Of a stretch of DNA of 64,000 nucleotides, positions 26,439 to 35,312 are shown piece after piece (position 1 is the stretch's first letter; each line of letters begins with the position of its first letter). This stretch comes from Candidatus Amarobacter glycogenicus (GTDB taxonomy: Bacteria > Chloroflexota > Dehalococcoidia > Tepidiformales > Tepidiformaceae). The notes under the pieces were generated by a model that was not told the origin of the DNA, ran no database searches, and saw only the letters and a list, made by a program, of their open reading frames with translations. The translations under genes and the position numbers were made by a program. The DNA lies in NCBI GenBank assembly GCA_016719395.1, contig JADJZF010000003.1, positions 310,001 to 374,000 on the forward strand, read 5' to 3'.

Positions 26439-27152
26439 CTATCTCGCCCCAGCGACGAGTACGAGGACACCCTGTGCCACGTCCGGCGTTCCGTCGGCAC
26501 GGAGATGGAGGGCAATGCGGTCACCCGGCTGGATCGCCGCAGGTTCTCCGGCGACCAGCAAGCGAATCGGTGCACCTTCGTCCACGAAGATCGTTCCGGG
26601 GCCGTTCGCCGTCCGGGTCACGCCGTTTCGGCCATCGAAGGACTCGAGCACGGCGGACACCACAGCCCGCTCGCGGCCTTCACGGGATGTCTCATAGCCG
26701 TAGAACCCGTCGGCGAGCGCCAGCGGGCCATCTTCGAAGCTGACGATGCCGGCGGGCTGGCCGAAGGCCAACATCGTGATGGTGTAGTTACGCACCTCGT
26801 TCGGCACGGCGATGACGTTGACCAGCAGCGGCGACTTGATTTCGGCCGGGGTCCCGGTGCGCAAGAACCAGACACGCGTACCGGACGGCAGGTCCAGGTC
26901 CAGAGCAGTCGCGTCCTTGGCCGTGCCGGTGGTGACGGTGAGTTTGCCCGCCTGGGAACGTTCGACGTTGTAGGCCGCGTAAGGCAGCCCCGGCGGCGGA
27001 ACGAACGCATCCAGCGGCGGCGGGGCATCGGACTTCCCGGCTTCACGTGCGAAGAGCAGCACCGCGGCGAGCGCTGCCATCACGACCAGGAAGATCGCGA
27101 CCGGCAACAGCCATGGGAACCGGGCGGGACGAGGCAAAGCCGATTCGGTCAT
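26439..27152 (-). CDS. Membrane-anchored protein of unknown function
   Basis: Not recognised. The ATG ending at 27152 gives 237 residues; a longer frame upstream has no support and would overlap the dipeptidase gene. Residues about 12-35 form one membrane helix (PWLLPVAIFLVVMAALAAVLL), so the rest is extracytoplasmic. The outer part looks all-beta, with repeats such as ALDLDLPSGTRVWFLRTG and RIALHLRADGTPDVAQGVLV. It ends 15 bases from the convergent giant permease stop. Possibly an accessory sensor, but context gives no firm role. Confidence 0.6.
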   Translation of the reverse strand: MTESALPRPARFPWLLPVAIFLVVMAALAAVLLFAREAGKSDAPPPLDAFVPPPGLPYAAYNVERSQAGKLTVTTGTAKDATALDLDLPSGTRVWFLRTGTPAEIKSPLLVNVIAVPNEVRNYTITMLAFGQPAGIVSFEDGPLALADGFYGYETSREGRERAVVSAVLESFDGRNGVTRTANGPGTIFVDEGAPIRLLVAGEPAAIQPGDRIALHLRADGTPDVAQGVLVLVAGAR

Positions 27153-27291
27153 CGCGCCGAATCGTAGGCGGCGGAATGCGACGAGGCAAAGCCCAGGTGC
27201 CTGGGCCCGGCGCCCCCCTCTGAGCCGGACGGTTCCTTCCGTCCCCGGGAGCAGGTAGCCTGCGCCAAACCACGACCCACGAGGAGTCCCG

Positions 27292-28330
27292 ATGTACCCA
27301 CCGCTCAGCCGCGAGTTTCCGCCTGTCTTCGATGGGCACGAGGACTTCATTACGGCGATCAAGCCGCGACGCGCCATCTTCGGCCCCAATGGGGGCCGCG
27401 ACTTCCTGGCGGACGGCGCGGTGAGCACGGATTCCGACGCCGAACGGCGGGGCCACGTGGACCTGCCGCGCGCGATGCGGGGGGGCCTCGGTGGATGCTT
27501 CACCTCAATATACCTTTCGAACGAACGAGCCGAGTACAACGCGCTCGCCTACGCCATCGACGAGATGAACGATGTCTTCCGGGTCGCCGACCGCAGCGAC
27601 GGGCACTTCCGGGTCTGCCGCACCGTGCAGGAAGTACGTAAGGCCTGGGCCGAGGACGCTTTCGCATCGGTCTTCATGTTCGAAGGTGCGGACCCGATTT
27701 CGTGGAGCCTGAAGGAGCTGCGCGTTTTCTACGAAGCCGGGCTGCGGTGCCTGGCGCCCACATGGAGCCGCTCGACGATCTTCGCCCACGGTGTCGCTTT
27801 CGGAGGGAACCTGCCGGCGACCGGGCTGACCGACCTCGGCCGCGAACTCGTGCACGAGTGCAACCGGCTCGGCATCATCCTTGATGTCTCGCACATTAAC
27901 CCGGCAGGCTTCTGGGACATGATCGAGGAGTCGTCCGCCCCGATCGTCGCGACGCACTCGAGCGTCAAGGCGGTGTCACCGCACGTCCGTAACCTGGACG
28001 ACGACCAGATCCGAGCGCTGGCGAACAAGGGCGGCACGATCGGCATCAACTTCGCCAACATCTTCCTGCGGCCGGACATGCAGGCGAACCGGGACACGCC
28101 GCTCGACATCGTACTGAGCCACTTCGAACACATCGTGAACGCTGGTGGGCGACGAGCATGTCTCGTTCGGCAGCGACTTCGACGGCACCGACATCCCGGA
28201 TGTTATCCGAGACGCCGAGGGCTTGCCGGTCATCCTGCGCGAACTCAAACGGCGCGGCAGTAGCGACGCGCGCCTGGAACGCATATGCAACGGCAACTTC
28301 TTGCGCGTTGCCGAAGCGATCTGGCGATAG
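27292..28330 (+). CDS. M19 membrane (renal) dipeptidase family (frameshifted)
   Basis: Zinc dipeptidase or amidohydrolase. Visible zinc and substrate residues are His-Glu-Asp in DGHEDF, the bridging Glu in MFEGAD, His in DVSHINPAGFWD, His in VATHSSVKAV, and the Asp of SDFDG, all expected for M19. The frame breaks at 28141-28147: upstream reads HIVNAGGRRACLV while homology continues one base later as GDEHVSFGSDFDGTDIPD to a stop at 28330. One extra G would explain it. Joined length is about 345 residues, normal for the family. Preceded by AGGAG (GAGGAGTCCCG) before the ATG. Confidence 0.8.
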
Positions 28331-28375
28331 CCGGAAGACCCGCAGCTCCGCGGGCCTCGGACATCCCGGGGACGG

Positions 28376-28882
28376 CTAGCTTTCGGCGACGGTGACGGAG
28401 TCGATCGTCACCGGGTTCACCGGGCGATCCTGTGCGCCGGTCGGAGCTGTCGCGATCGCGTCGACGACTTCTTCGCCCGAAGTCAGCTTCCCGAAGATGG
28501 TGTAGTTCGGCGGCAGCGGGTAGTCCGCATGCATGACGAAGAACTGGCTGCCATTGGTGTTCGGGCCTGCATTCGCCATCGCGAGCGTCCCACGCAGGTA
28601 CTGGCGGGTCACAGGCTCATCGTTGAAGCGGTAGCCGGGGCCACCACGGCCGGTGCCGGTCGGGTCTCCGCCCTGGATCATGAATCCCGGGATGCAGCGG
28701 TGGAAGATGATCCCATCAAAGTAGCCATCCCTGGCGAGGAAGACGAAGTTGTTGACGGTCTTCGGAGCATCGGCGGCGAAGAACTCGGCGGTCATGGAAC
28801 CGGCGGACGTTTCAATTACGGCGGTGTAGTTCTTTGCCGGATCGATAACCATCGCTGGCGGGCTGGAGTATTCCTTGGCCAT
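28376..28882 (-). CDS. Peptidyl-prolyl cis-trans isomerase, cyclophilin type
   Basis: Cytosolic proline isomerase aiding protein folding; 168 residues, no signal peptide. Core motifs are NFVFLARDGYFDGIIFHRCI (with the catalytic Arg), GFMIQGGDPTGTGRGGPGY and NGSQFFVMHA (Gln and Phe of the active site). Length matches single-domain bacterial cyclophilins. It is single, between the dipeptidase and the beta-propeller gene. Confidence 0.93.
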   Translation of the reverse strand: MAKEYSSPPAMVIDPAKNYTAVIETSAGSMTAEFFAADAPKTVNNFVFLARDGYFDGIIFHRCIPGFMIQGGDPTGTGRGGPGYRFNDEPVTRQYLRGTLAMANAGPNTNGSQFFVMHADYPLPPNYTIFGKLTSGEEVVDAIATAPTGAQDRPVNPVTIDSVTVAES

Positions 28883-28953
28883 AGGAGGCGTCTCCTGGGA
28901 GGTTGTGAATTCAGCGTAAGGGGTTTGGCCGGTAGGCGCGTTCCAGGGGGGCC

Positions 28954-29940
28954 TCAGCCCGCCACGGAGGCCATCGAGAAGAACGCCAGTGGCTCCTCCT
29001 GGCAGGTCAGTGCCATGACCCGCCCGGAGCGGTCGATGTCCACGCCTTTCGGTCCACCCTCTTCGCGGTTTGTTTGTCCGGCCTTGTCAGTCCTGCCACG
29101 TTCGAAAGTCGCGGAGTCGAGGACTGTCACCGCCCGGACCGAGTCCCGGGCACCGCTCCAATCTCCGTCGCTCTCGTAGACGTGCACCAGGGGTTCGCCG
29201 GCATCGGCGACGAGGATCCGGCGGTCATCGGCCGTGAACCGGAGGCCGTGCGGGTAGGCGGCGCCACGCAGCACGCCGGCGGGACTGGTCCGCCAGCCGA
29301 GATTCCTCGAACCGTCAAAAAGCTTGACGTCATGGGTAGCGTGGCTGCTCACGGCGATCCAGCGGCCATCGTGGCTGACGGTGATACCGTCGGGGATACG
29401 GAGCCCGCGGTGGAGCAAGAACGCGGCCCGCGCCGGCCTGAAACCGTCCGGCCCGCCCAGCACGTGACCGGTCACGGTGTGGATGTAGTTGTTGCAGACG
29501 AGGAGTCTCCGTACCCCGTCTTCTCCCTGCCAGGTGGCGACCGATCCGGGTGACCGCACCCACCGGGTCAGGCTGCCCGGGACCGTGGCAATCGGCTCCG
29601 CCTGGAAGCGGCGGCCGCCGAGCTCGCCCACGGGCAACGTGAAGAGCGCGACCTGGCCGTCCCTGTTCCCGACAGCGATCGTCCGGTCATCGACAAAGTC
29701 GATCCCATGAACGAGCCCGATGCCGGGGGACACCAGTTCAAGAAAGTCGTGGACCGTAACTCGAGGGTCGTCCGCGGGGCCTTCGATTCTGACCCCAAGG
29801 ACGAGGCACAGCCGGCGGCGAAACCCCGCGAGGACAAGGAGCCGGTTGTCCGGGGAGAAGCGGATGTCTTCAGTCCGCCCAACTGCACGGAGAGCGTCGT
29901 GGACAGGTTGGGTGGCTGCGAACTCGAGCCGTGGGATCAC
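28954..29940 (-). CDS. Beta-propeller (WD40/YncE-like) protein
   Basis: Predicted soluble beta-propeller of 328 residues with no signal peptide. Repeating blades are visible, such as IRFSPDNRLLVLAG, ITVSHDGRWIAVSSH, LRFTADDRRILVADAG and VDIDRSGRVMALT, each with the turn Asp-x-Arg/Asp-Gly pattern. No catalytic residues of lactonases can be assigned with confidence. Divergent from the amidohydrolase gene, about 60 bases away. Function unknown; likely a binding or scaffold protein. Confidence 0.6.
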   Translation of the reverse strand: MIPRLEFAATQPVHDALRAVGRTEDIRFSPDNRLLVLAGFRRRLCLVLGVRIEGPADDPRVTVHDFLELVSPGIGLVHGIDFVDDRTIAVGNRDGQVALFTLPVGELGGRRFQAEPIATVPGSLTRWVRSPGSVATWQGEDGVRRLLVCNNYIHTVTGHVLGGPDGFRPARAAFLLHRGLRIPDGITVSHDGRWIAVSSHATHDVKLFDGSRNLGWRTSPAGVLRGAAYPHGLRFTADDRRILVADAGEPLVHVYESDGDWSGARDSVRAVTVLDSATFERGRTDKAGQTNREEGGPKGVDIDRSGRVMALTCQEEPLAFFSMASVAG

Positions 29941-29999
29941 ACTTCCGGATGATACGCGAGGTTGCCGCGGGCCACGCGCCCCACTGACAATGGTCGCAC

Positions 30000-31238
30000 G
30001 TGACGACAGCCACCCTGAACCCGACTGCCGCGAGCCCGCTGCTCTTTTCCGGTGCCATGGTCTTCGACTCTTCGGCGCGGAGTTTTCGGCGTGCCGACGT
30101 CGCGGCTATCGACGGCCGTATCCAGCTTGAGAACGCGGGCAGCATGCCCGGCGCCCGCAGGATTGATTGTAGTGGCAAGTTCATCATCCCCGGGCTCATC
30201 GATTGCCACGTCCACCTCACGGGCAGCGGCGATCCGGCGGAACTGAACGCGGCCCGCACAACGCCACTCGCCCAACGCGCCTGGAGGGCGGAAACGTACG
30301 CACGGGCAACGCTCCATGCCGGATTCACGACCGTGCGCGACCTCGGCGCAGCTGACCGGTTAAACATCGAGATGGCGCACGCTGTTGCGGCCGGGTTGAT
30401 CGAGGGGCCCCGGATACTGGCTGCGGGCCTGGGCGTGACCATGACCGGCGGACACGGTCACGGCTTCCTGGCGACCGAAGCCGACGGAGCTGACGCCGTC
30501 CGCAAGGCGGTCCGCGAGCAACTTCGGGCAGGTGCGACCGCGATCAAGCTGTTCGCAAGCGGCGGAGTGATGACCCCGGGTGTCGACCCACGTTCGCCAA
30601 GCTTTACCCAAGAGGAGCTGCGCGCAGGTGTGGAAGAAGCTCACAAAGCCTTCCGCCCGGTCGGCGCGCACGCGCAGGCGACTGATGGGATTAAGAACGC
30701 GATCCGGGCAGGCGTCGATTCGATCGAGCATGGCGTCTGGCTGGACGATGAGGCGATCGAGATGATGCGCGAGCGAGGAACCTACCTCGTGGCGACCCTG
30801 ACGGCTCCCTACCAGATCGCCCACCGCGGGCTCGAAGCCGGGATCCCTTCCTACATGGTCGACAAGGGCTGGCAGGTGCTCGAATCCCACCAGGATAGCT
30901 TCCGGCGCGCTCTCCAGGCGGGCGTCCGCATCGCCATGGGAACCGACCAGGGCACCCCGGCGAACAAGCCTGGAGAGAACGCCCAGGAGCTGCTCCAGAT
31001 GACGGCGCTCGGCATGAGTTCCGGTGCTGCCCTGATGGCGGCGACGGCCTGGGCGGCGGGACTGCTGCGCATCGAAGGAGAAGCCGGAAGCATCTCCGGC
31101 GGGCTCGCGGCGGACCTTGTCGTGCTGGATGGAGACCCGCTGGAGAACATCGGTGTACTAACGAACCAACGCGCGATTCGCGCGGTAATCCAGGCCGGGC
31201 GAATCGTGCGCTCGGACCTCCCCGAAAACGAGGACTAA
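30000..31238 (+). CDS. Amidohydrolase family protein (imidazolonepropionase/prolidase-like)
   Basis: Metal-dependent hydrolase, 412 residues from a GTG start. Typical elements are the metal pair in DCHVHLTGSGD, the loop TTVRDLGAAD, the probable carbamylated or metal-bridging Lys in TAIKLFASGGVMTPG, His in PVGAHAQ, SIEHGVWLDD, and the catalytic Asp in AMGTDQGTP. The C-terminal beta-sandwich closes with ADLVVLDGDPLEN. This subgroup includes Xaa-Pro dipeptidases and organophosphate or mycotoxin hydrolases; substrate not assignable. First gene of a tight four-gene operon (gaps of 3 and 2 bases, then an overlap). Confidence 0.88.
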   Translation: MTTATLNPTAASPLLFSGAMVFDSSARSFRRADVAAIDGRIQLENAGSMPGARRIDCSGKFIIPGLIDCHVHLTGSGDPAELNAARTTPLAQRAWRAETYARATLHAGFTTVRDLGAADRLNIEMAHAVAAGLIEGPRILAAGLGVTMTGGHGHGFLATEADGADAVRKAVREQLRAGATAIKLFASGGVMTPGVDPRSPSFTQEELRAGVEEAHKAFRPVGAHAQATDGIKNAIRAGVDSIEHGVWLDDEAIEMMRERGTYLVATLTAPYQIAHRGLEAGIPSYMVDKGWQVLESHQDSFRRALQAGVRIAMGTDQGTPANKPGENAQELLQMTALGMSSGAALMAATAWAAGLLRIEGEAGSISGGLAADLVVLDGDPLENIGVLTNQRAIRAVIQAGRIVRSDLPENED

Positions 31239-31241
31239 CTC

Positions 31242-31994
31242 ATGAGCCAGCTTCAGAAGCGGATCCAGAAACTGCAGCGGCGCGACGGGCCTGCTATCGG
31301 GTTCGGGCGCGTCAGCCGCGAGCAGCCACGAGCGATGGCACTCATAGCCACGGCCCGAAATGCCGCCGAGGTCCAGGCAGCGCTTGCGGCCGAAGCGGAT
31401 GCCGTCGTCGTGGACGCCGGCAACGCCGCCGGCGCCGTTGCTTCGATGCAGGGCATCGCCAGCGACAAGCTCGCAATCGGTGCGCTCCTGGGTAGCCTCA
31501 GCGAAGCTGATGCCGGCGTGCTGCGTGATGCAAAGTGCGATTTCGTCATCAGCCCGCTGGACACCACCGACTCCGCGGCGGTCGACACCGAGAAGATCGG
31601 TCAGGCGGTGGTTGCCACCCTGGAGATGGAGGACAACACCCTCCGCGCGCTGGCGCCCCTCGGCCTCGATGGGCTGTACGTGGAGCGGGGCGGCGGCGCA
31701 ATGACGCTTGGCCAGCAACTCGGCCTCGTCCGGCTCGCCTCGTTCGCGTCCACTGGGCTCATCGTGACAGTGGAAGTGGGCGCATCGGTGGGCGAGCTTC
31801 GCGTCCTGCGAGACTCCGGGACTGTTGCTGTGGCCGCTCCCGCCGGGACATCGGCCGAGGGCATCAAGACGCTCAGCGACACGCTTAAAGCGGTGCCGGC
31901 CCCGCGGAAGAACAAGCGCGAAGGTTCCGACATCGCGCTGGTGCCCGCCGCGAAAAACGGCGACGAAGGCGAAGAGCACGAAGAAGAGGAATAG
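31242..31994 (+). CDS. Conserved protein of unknown function, TIM-barrel-like
   Basis: Not recognised with confidence. It has 250 residues, no signal or membrane segment. Alternating strands and helices (AMALIATARNAAEVQAAL, ADAVVVDAGNAAGAV, CDFVISPLDTTDS, GTVAVAAPAGTSAEGIKTL) suggest a (beta/alpha)8 barrel like aldolases or phosphate-binding barrels. The last 20 residues are strongly acidic (GDEGEEHEEEE). It sits 3 bases after the amidohydrolase and 2 bases before the crotonase, so it probably works in the same pathway. Confidence 0.6.
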   Translation: MSQLQKRIQKLQRRDGPAIGFGRVSREQPRAMALIATARNAAEVQAALAAEADAVVVDAGNAAGAVASMQGIASDKLAIGALLGSLSEADAGVLRDAKCDFVISPLDTTDSAAVDTEKIGQAVVATLEMEDNTLRALAPLGLDGLYVERGGGAMTLGQQLGLVRLASFASTGLIVTVEVGASVGELRVLRDSGTVAVAAPAGTSAEGIKTLSDTLKAVPAPRKNKREGSDIALVPAAKNGDEGEEHEEEE

Positions 31995-31996
31995 CT

Positions 31997-32800
31997 ATGC
32001 CACAGGTTGCGGTTGAACGCGACGACCGTGTCGCAATTGTCACGATCACGAACCCGCCAATGGGTTACATGGACTCGGGGACCGTTCCCGAACTTGGCGC
32101 CGCGATGCTCGAACTCGAAGCCGACGAGTCCGTGCGGGCGGTGGTCATCACGGGCGGGCTGGCGGGAGTGTTCATCCGCCACTACTCAGTCGCGGAACTC
32201 GGCGCGATGTCCACTGTGCTGCGGGAACGGGGCACCAGCGTAGACATCGAGAGCCGGCTCCCCGAGCGGGACCTGGACCGGGTCTTCCGGCGCATGGAGA
32301 CCATGCCGAAGCCGGTCATCGCGGCGGTCAACGGACTCGCAATGGGCGGCGGATTCGAGCTCATGCTCGCCTGCGACATCCGCATCGCCGAGGAAGGCGA
32401 CTATCAGATGGGCCTACCGGAGATCACGGTCGGCATCCTCCCTGGGGCCGGTGGCACCCAGAAGCTCTCGAGGCTGGTCGGGATGGCGCGGGCGCTGGAG
32501 ATGACACTGCGTGGCCGGACAGTGTCTCCGCGCGAAGCCCTGGCCCTCGGCATCGTCCAGGAATTGGCGCCCGCGGGAGGCGCCCTCGAGGCGGCGTTGA
32601 CGATGGCCCACGAGATGGCGGCGAAGCCGGCGCGCGCTTCCGGATATATCAAGCGCCTGGTGCGGGCCTCCGTCGAAACCTCGCTGGAGGAAGGCCTCGC
32701 GCTTGAACGCACACTCTTCTTGGACCTGATGACCACGGAAGAAGCACACCAGCTGATGTTGAAGATGAATGCCGAGAACCTCGACATCCGCCAGCTCTGA
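31997..32800 (+). CDS. Enoyl-CoA hydratase/isomerase family protein
   Basis: Crotonase-fold protein of 267 residues acting on acyl-CoA thioesters. The oxyanion-hole region is NGLAMGGGFELMLACDIRIA. One catalytic Glu is conserved in GLPEITVGILPGAGGT. At the position of the first oxyanion segment the sequence VITGGLAGVFIRHYS is unusual, lacking the common F(S/C)AGaD. It may therefore not be a standard hydratase. Its last 32 bases overlap mutY. Confidence 0.85.
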   Translation: MPQVAVERDDRVAIVTITNPPMGYMDSGTVPELGAAMLELEADESVRAVVITGGLAGVFIRHYSVAELGAMSTVLRERGTSVDIESRLPERDLDRVFRRMETMPKPVIAAVNGLAMGGGFELMLACDIRIAEEGDYQMGLPEITVGILPGAGGTQKLSRLVGMARALEMTLRGRTVSPREALALGIVQELAPAGGALEAALTMAHEMAAKPARASGYIKRLVRASVETSLEEGLALERTLFLDLMTTEEAHQLMLKMNAENLDIRQL

Positions 32801-33662
32801 AGCAGAGACGTTCCGGGCGGCCCTCGGCGCCTGGTACCGCGCCAACGGAAGGCACGGGCTGCCCTGGCGGTTGACTCGTGACCCTTACGCGGTACTCGTT
32901 TCCGAAGTCATGCTCCAGCAGACCCAGGTCGAACGGGTTATCCCGCACTACGAAGCATGGTTGGCGCGCTGGCCGACCTTTGCCGCGCTGGCTGGCGTAC
33001 TGCCGGCCGAAGTCATCCGGGCCTGGCGCGGGCTGGGGTACAACCGGCGCGCACTCAACCTCCACCGTCTGGCACGCGATGTGGTCGAGAATCACGCAGG
33101 CGAACTTCCGCGCGCTCCCGCGGTTCTGCTCGGCCTCCCGGGCGTCGGCTCCTACACCGCCTCAGCTGTGCGCTGCTTCGCGCGAGCGGAACGCGTGGTG
33201 GTCACCGACACGAACATCGCCCGCGTCATCGCCCGTTCCCGCCTCGGCGTCGCGACCCGGAAAGATGTCTCCGCGGCGTCGCTGGGCGAGGCAGCCGGGG
33301 CGCTCCTCCCGGCAACGGATGTGCGTGATCACAACCTTGCGCTCATGGACCTCGGCGCAGTGGTCTGCCGCGCCCGAAACCCGGACTGCGAAGCGTGCCC
33401 GCTCCGGGGTCGCTGTTCGTGGAAGACCGCCGGCTCCCCAGCAGCCCGGGCTCCCGCCGGGCCGGCGCCGAAGTTCGAAACGACGGCGCGCTTCGCCCGT
33501 GGCCGCATCATCGACGCCCTCCGGGAAGCCCCGGCGGACATCGACGAACTCGCGGCAATACTGCCCGGCCTGCATTCCGGCCGCACGGGTATCTACCTCG
33601 CCGCGCTGGAGAAGGACGGCCTGGTCAGCCACGACGCCGCCGGTACCTGGGCGCTAGCGTAG
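32769..33662 (+). CDS. mutY: A/G-specific adenine glycosylase MutY
   Basis: Base-excision enzyme that removes adenine opposite 8-oxoguanine. It has 297 residues. Features: LPWR and SEVMLQQTQVERV with the catalytic Glu; HhH motif LPGVGSYTASAV; catalytic Asp in VVTDTNIARV; and the four-cysteine iron-sulfur loop in CRARNPDCEACPLRGRC. The C-terminal MutT-like 8-oxoG recognition domain is absent, replaced by about 70 residues with a winged-helix look (RIIDALREAPADIDELAAIL). A short MutY of this kind may have altered specificity. It overlaps the crotonase gene by 32 bases. Confidence 0.9.
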   Translation: MPRTSTSASSEAETFRAALGAWYRANGRHGLPWRLTRDPYAVLVSEVMLQQTQVERVIPHYEAWLARWPTFAALAGVLPAEVIRAWRGLGYNRRALNLHRLARDVVENHAGELPRAPAVLLGLPGVGSYTASAVRCFARAERVVVTDTNIARVIARSRLGVATRKDVSAASLGEAAGALLPATDVRDHNLALMDLGAVVCRARNPDCEACPLRGRCSWKTAGSPAARAPAGPAPKFETTARFARGRIIDALREAPADIDELAAILPGLHSGRTGIYLAALEKDGLVSHDAAGTWALA

Positions 33663-33671
33663 AACTCCCGG

Positions 33672-34463
33672 TTACTTGCCCGTCCAGTTTGGGGCGCGCT
33701 TTTCGGCGAACGCACGTGGCCCCTCGACCGCATCCGAACTCGTCCGGCGAGCCATCTCCCATTCATAGCGGGCGGTTGCAGCCTCGGGTAGCGGCAGGAG
33801 CAGGCCGCGCATCGCGGCCTCCTTGGTGGCACGCACGGATAGCGGCGCGCAGCGCACGATGTCGGCCACCCACGCGTCGACCGCGTCGTCGAGCTTCGCG
33901 AGCGGCACGACTTCGTTCACGAGACCCATCTCGTAAGCGCGCTGGGCCGGGATATGGCGTCCCGTGAGCAGGTAACCCATCGCTTGTTTCAGTGGGAGGT
34001 GGCGCGGAAGCCGGTGCACGCCGAGTGCCCCGGCGATCAACCCGCGGCGCGGCTCCGGCAGGCCAACTTCGGCGTGGTCGGCCGCGACGATGATGTCGCA
34101 CGCCAGCGCCATCTCCAGGCCACCGCCCAGCGCGAACCCGTTGACCCGCGCGATCACGGGCTTGAACAGGTCGAACCTGTTCGTGATACCCCCGAAGCCG
34201 CCCGCGGGCATCGAAAGGTCCGGTCGCTCTTCCCGCGAAAGCCGCGACATCTCGGCGGTGTACTTCAGGTCATTCCCCGCCGAGAACGCGCGGTCGCCTT
34301 CGCCGGTGAGGACGGCCACCCAGGCGTCGTCGTCATTGGCGAAATCATCGAAGGCTCCGCCCATCTCCCGGCTGGCGTGGGCGTGGAGCGCGTTCATCAC
34401 TTCCGGCCGCGTGATGGTGATGCGGACAACATGGTCCTTCTTCTCGTACCGGCAGAACTGCAT
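33672..34463 (-). CDS. Enoyl-CoA hydratase/isomerase family protein
   Basis: Crotonase-fold protein, 263 residues. The ATG ending at 34463 is chosen because GGAGAG lies five bases upstream; an ATG at 34478 sits before that site. Visible: the oxyanion segment FSAGNDLKYTAEM, NGFALGGGLEMALACDIIVA, and a catalytic-position Glu in VGLPEPRRGLIAGA. A second active-site Glu is not evident, so hydratase, isomerase and CoA-hydrolase roles are all possible. Convergent with mutY, nine bases between stops. Confidence 0.86.
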   Translation of the reverse strand: MQFCRYEKKDHVVRITITRPEVMNALHAHASREMGGAFDDFANDDDAWVAVLTGEGDRAFSAGNDLKYTAEMSRLSREERPDLSMPAGGFGGITNRFDLFKPVIARVNGFALGGGLEMALACDIIVAADHAEVGLPEPRRGLIAGALGVHRLPRHLPLKQAMGYLLTGRHIPAQRAYEMGLVNEVVPLAKLDDAVDAWVADIVRCAPLSVRATKEAAMRGLLLPLPEAATARYEWEMARRTSSDAVEGPRAFAEKRAPNWTGK

Positions 34464-34541
34464 TGAGACTCTCCGCATGGTGTGGTGCGGGGAGTCTAGA
34501 AGGACGGGAGGAGGAACGCGACTTCAGCGTCGCCCGCGCGG

Positions 34542-35309
34542 CTACGGCGTCTCGGCGACAGCTTCGATCACGGCGTGCATGACTTCGCGCTCGCGGTCAC
34601 GCATGAATCTGCGATGGTCGCCGTGCAGGCCATCCGCGATCGAATGTTCCTCCGAGACGAGGTCATCGACGCGCAGGAGTGCCGCGGCGCGCCTGGCGCC
34701 AAAGTGCTTGGCGACAGCAAAGGTCGCCGCGGTCTCCATGTCGACCCCGTGCCAGCCGTGGCGCGACCAATCGGCGATCACGTCGCGCGATTCGGCGAGA
34801 AGCGCGGGCGTGGAGTAGATCGCGTGCTCGTTGAACGGGATGCCGCGGGCGGCGAGCTGTGCTGCAATGGCGTTCGCCAGCTGCGGTGTGGCATCGGCAA
34901 GGATCCCCTTCGCCAGGTACCAATCCGAAACACCGTCCTGCCGTTCAGCATGCCTCGGCACCACCACGTCGCCGAGGTCCGTGCCGAATTGGAGGGCTCC
35001 ATACCAGCCGAGCTGGACGACCGTCTTCACACCGGCGCCACACCAGGCGTGGGCGGACATCGCCGCCATCGGACCGCCGAAGCACCCTGAGAGTGCGACC
35101 CGTGTTCCCCTGTGCTCGCCGGTGTAGTACGGGACTCCACTGGCACTCGTCTCCGAGCGCGAGAACGTGGCGTTCTCGAGGTAGCGCGAAAATCGCTCGG
35201 CGCCCCGGTGCACATCGAAAACGCCGAGCAGGATCAGGAGTTCGGGCAAGTCGTCCGGACCCAGTCCGAGCATTTTCTGGTGATCTTCGGGCCCGAGTTC
35301 CCTGTACAT
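34542..35309 (-). CDS. Nucleoside phosphorylase (uridine/purine phosphorylase family)
   Basis: Cytosolic NP-I family enzyme, 255 residues, splitting nucleosides with phosphate. The family motif VDMETAATFAVAKHFG, with the ribose-binding Met-Glu pair, is clear. The phosphate loop region is VALSGCFGGPMAAM, and LGWYGALQ replaces the common GTSGxL segment, so specificity is uncertain. The gene starts three bases after the metallopeptidase stop. A purine-salvage role is plausible given other salvage genes at 57-61 kb. Confidence 0.8.
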   Translation of the reverse strand: MYRELGPEDHQKMLGLGPDDLPELLILLGVFDVHRGAERFSRYLENATFSRSETSASGVPYYTGEHRGTRVALSGCFGGPMAAMSAHAWCGAGVKTVVQLGWYGALQFGTDLGDVVVPRHAERQDGVSDWYLAKGILADATPQLANAIAAQLAARGIPFNEHAIYSTPALLAESRDVIADWSRHGWHGVDMETAATFAVAKHFGARRAAALLRVDDLVSEEHSIADGLHGDHRRFMRDREREVMHAVIEAVAETP

Positions 35310-35312
35310 CGC

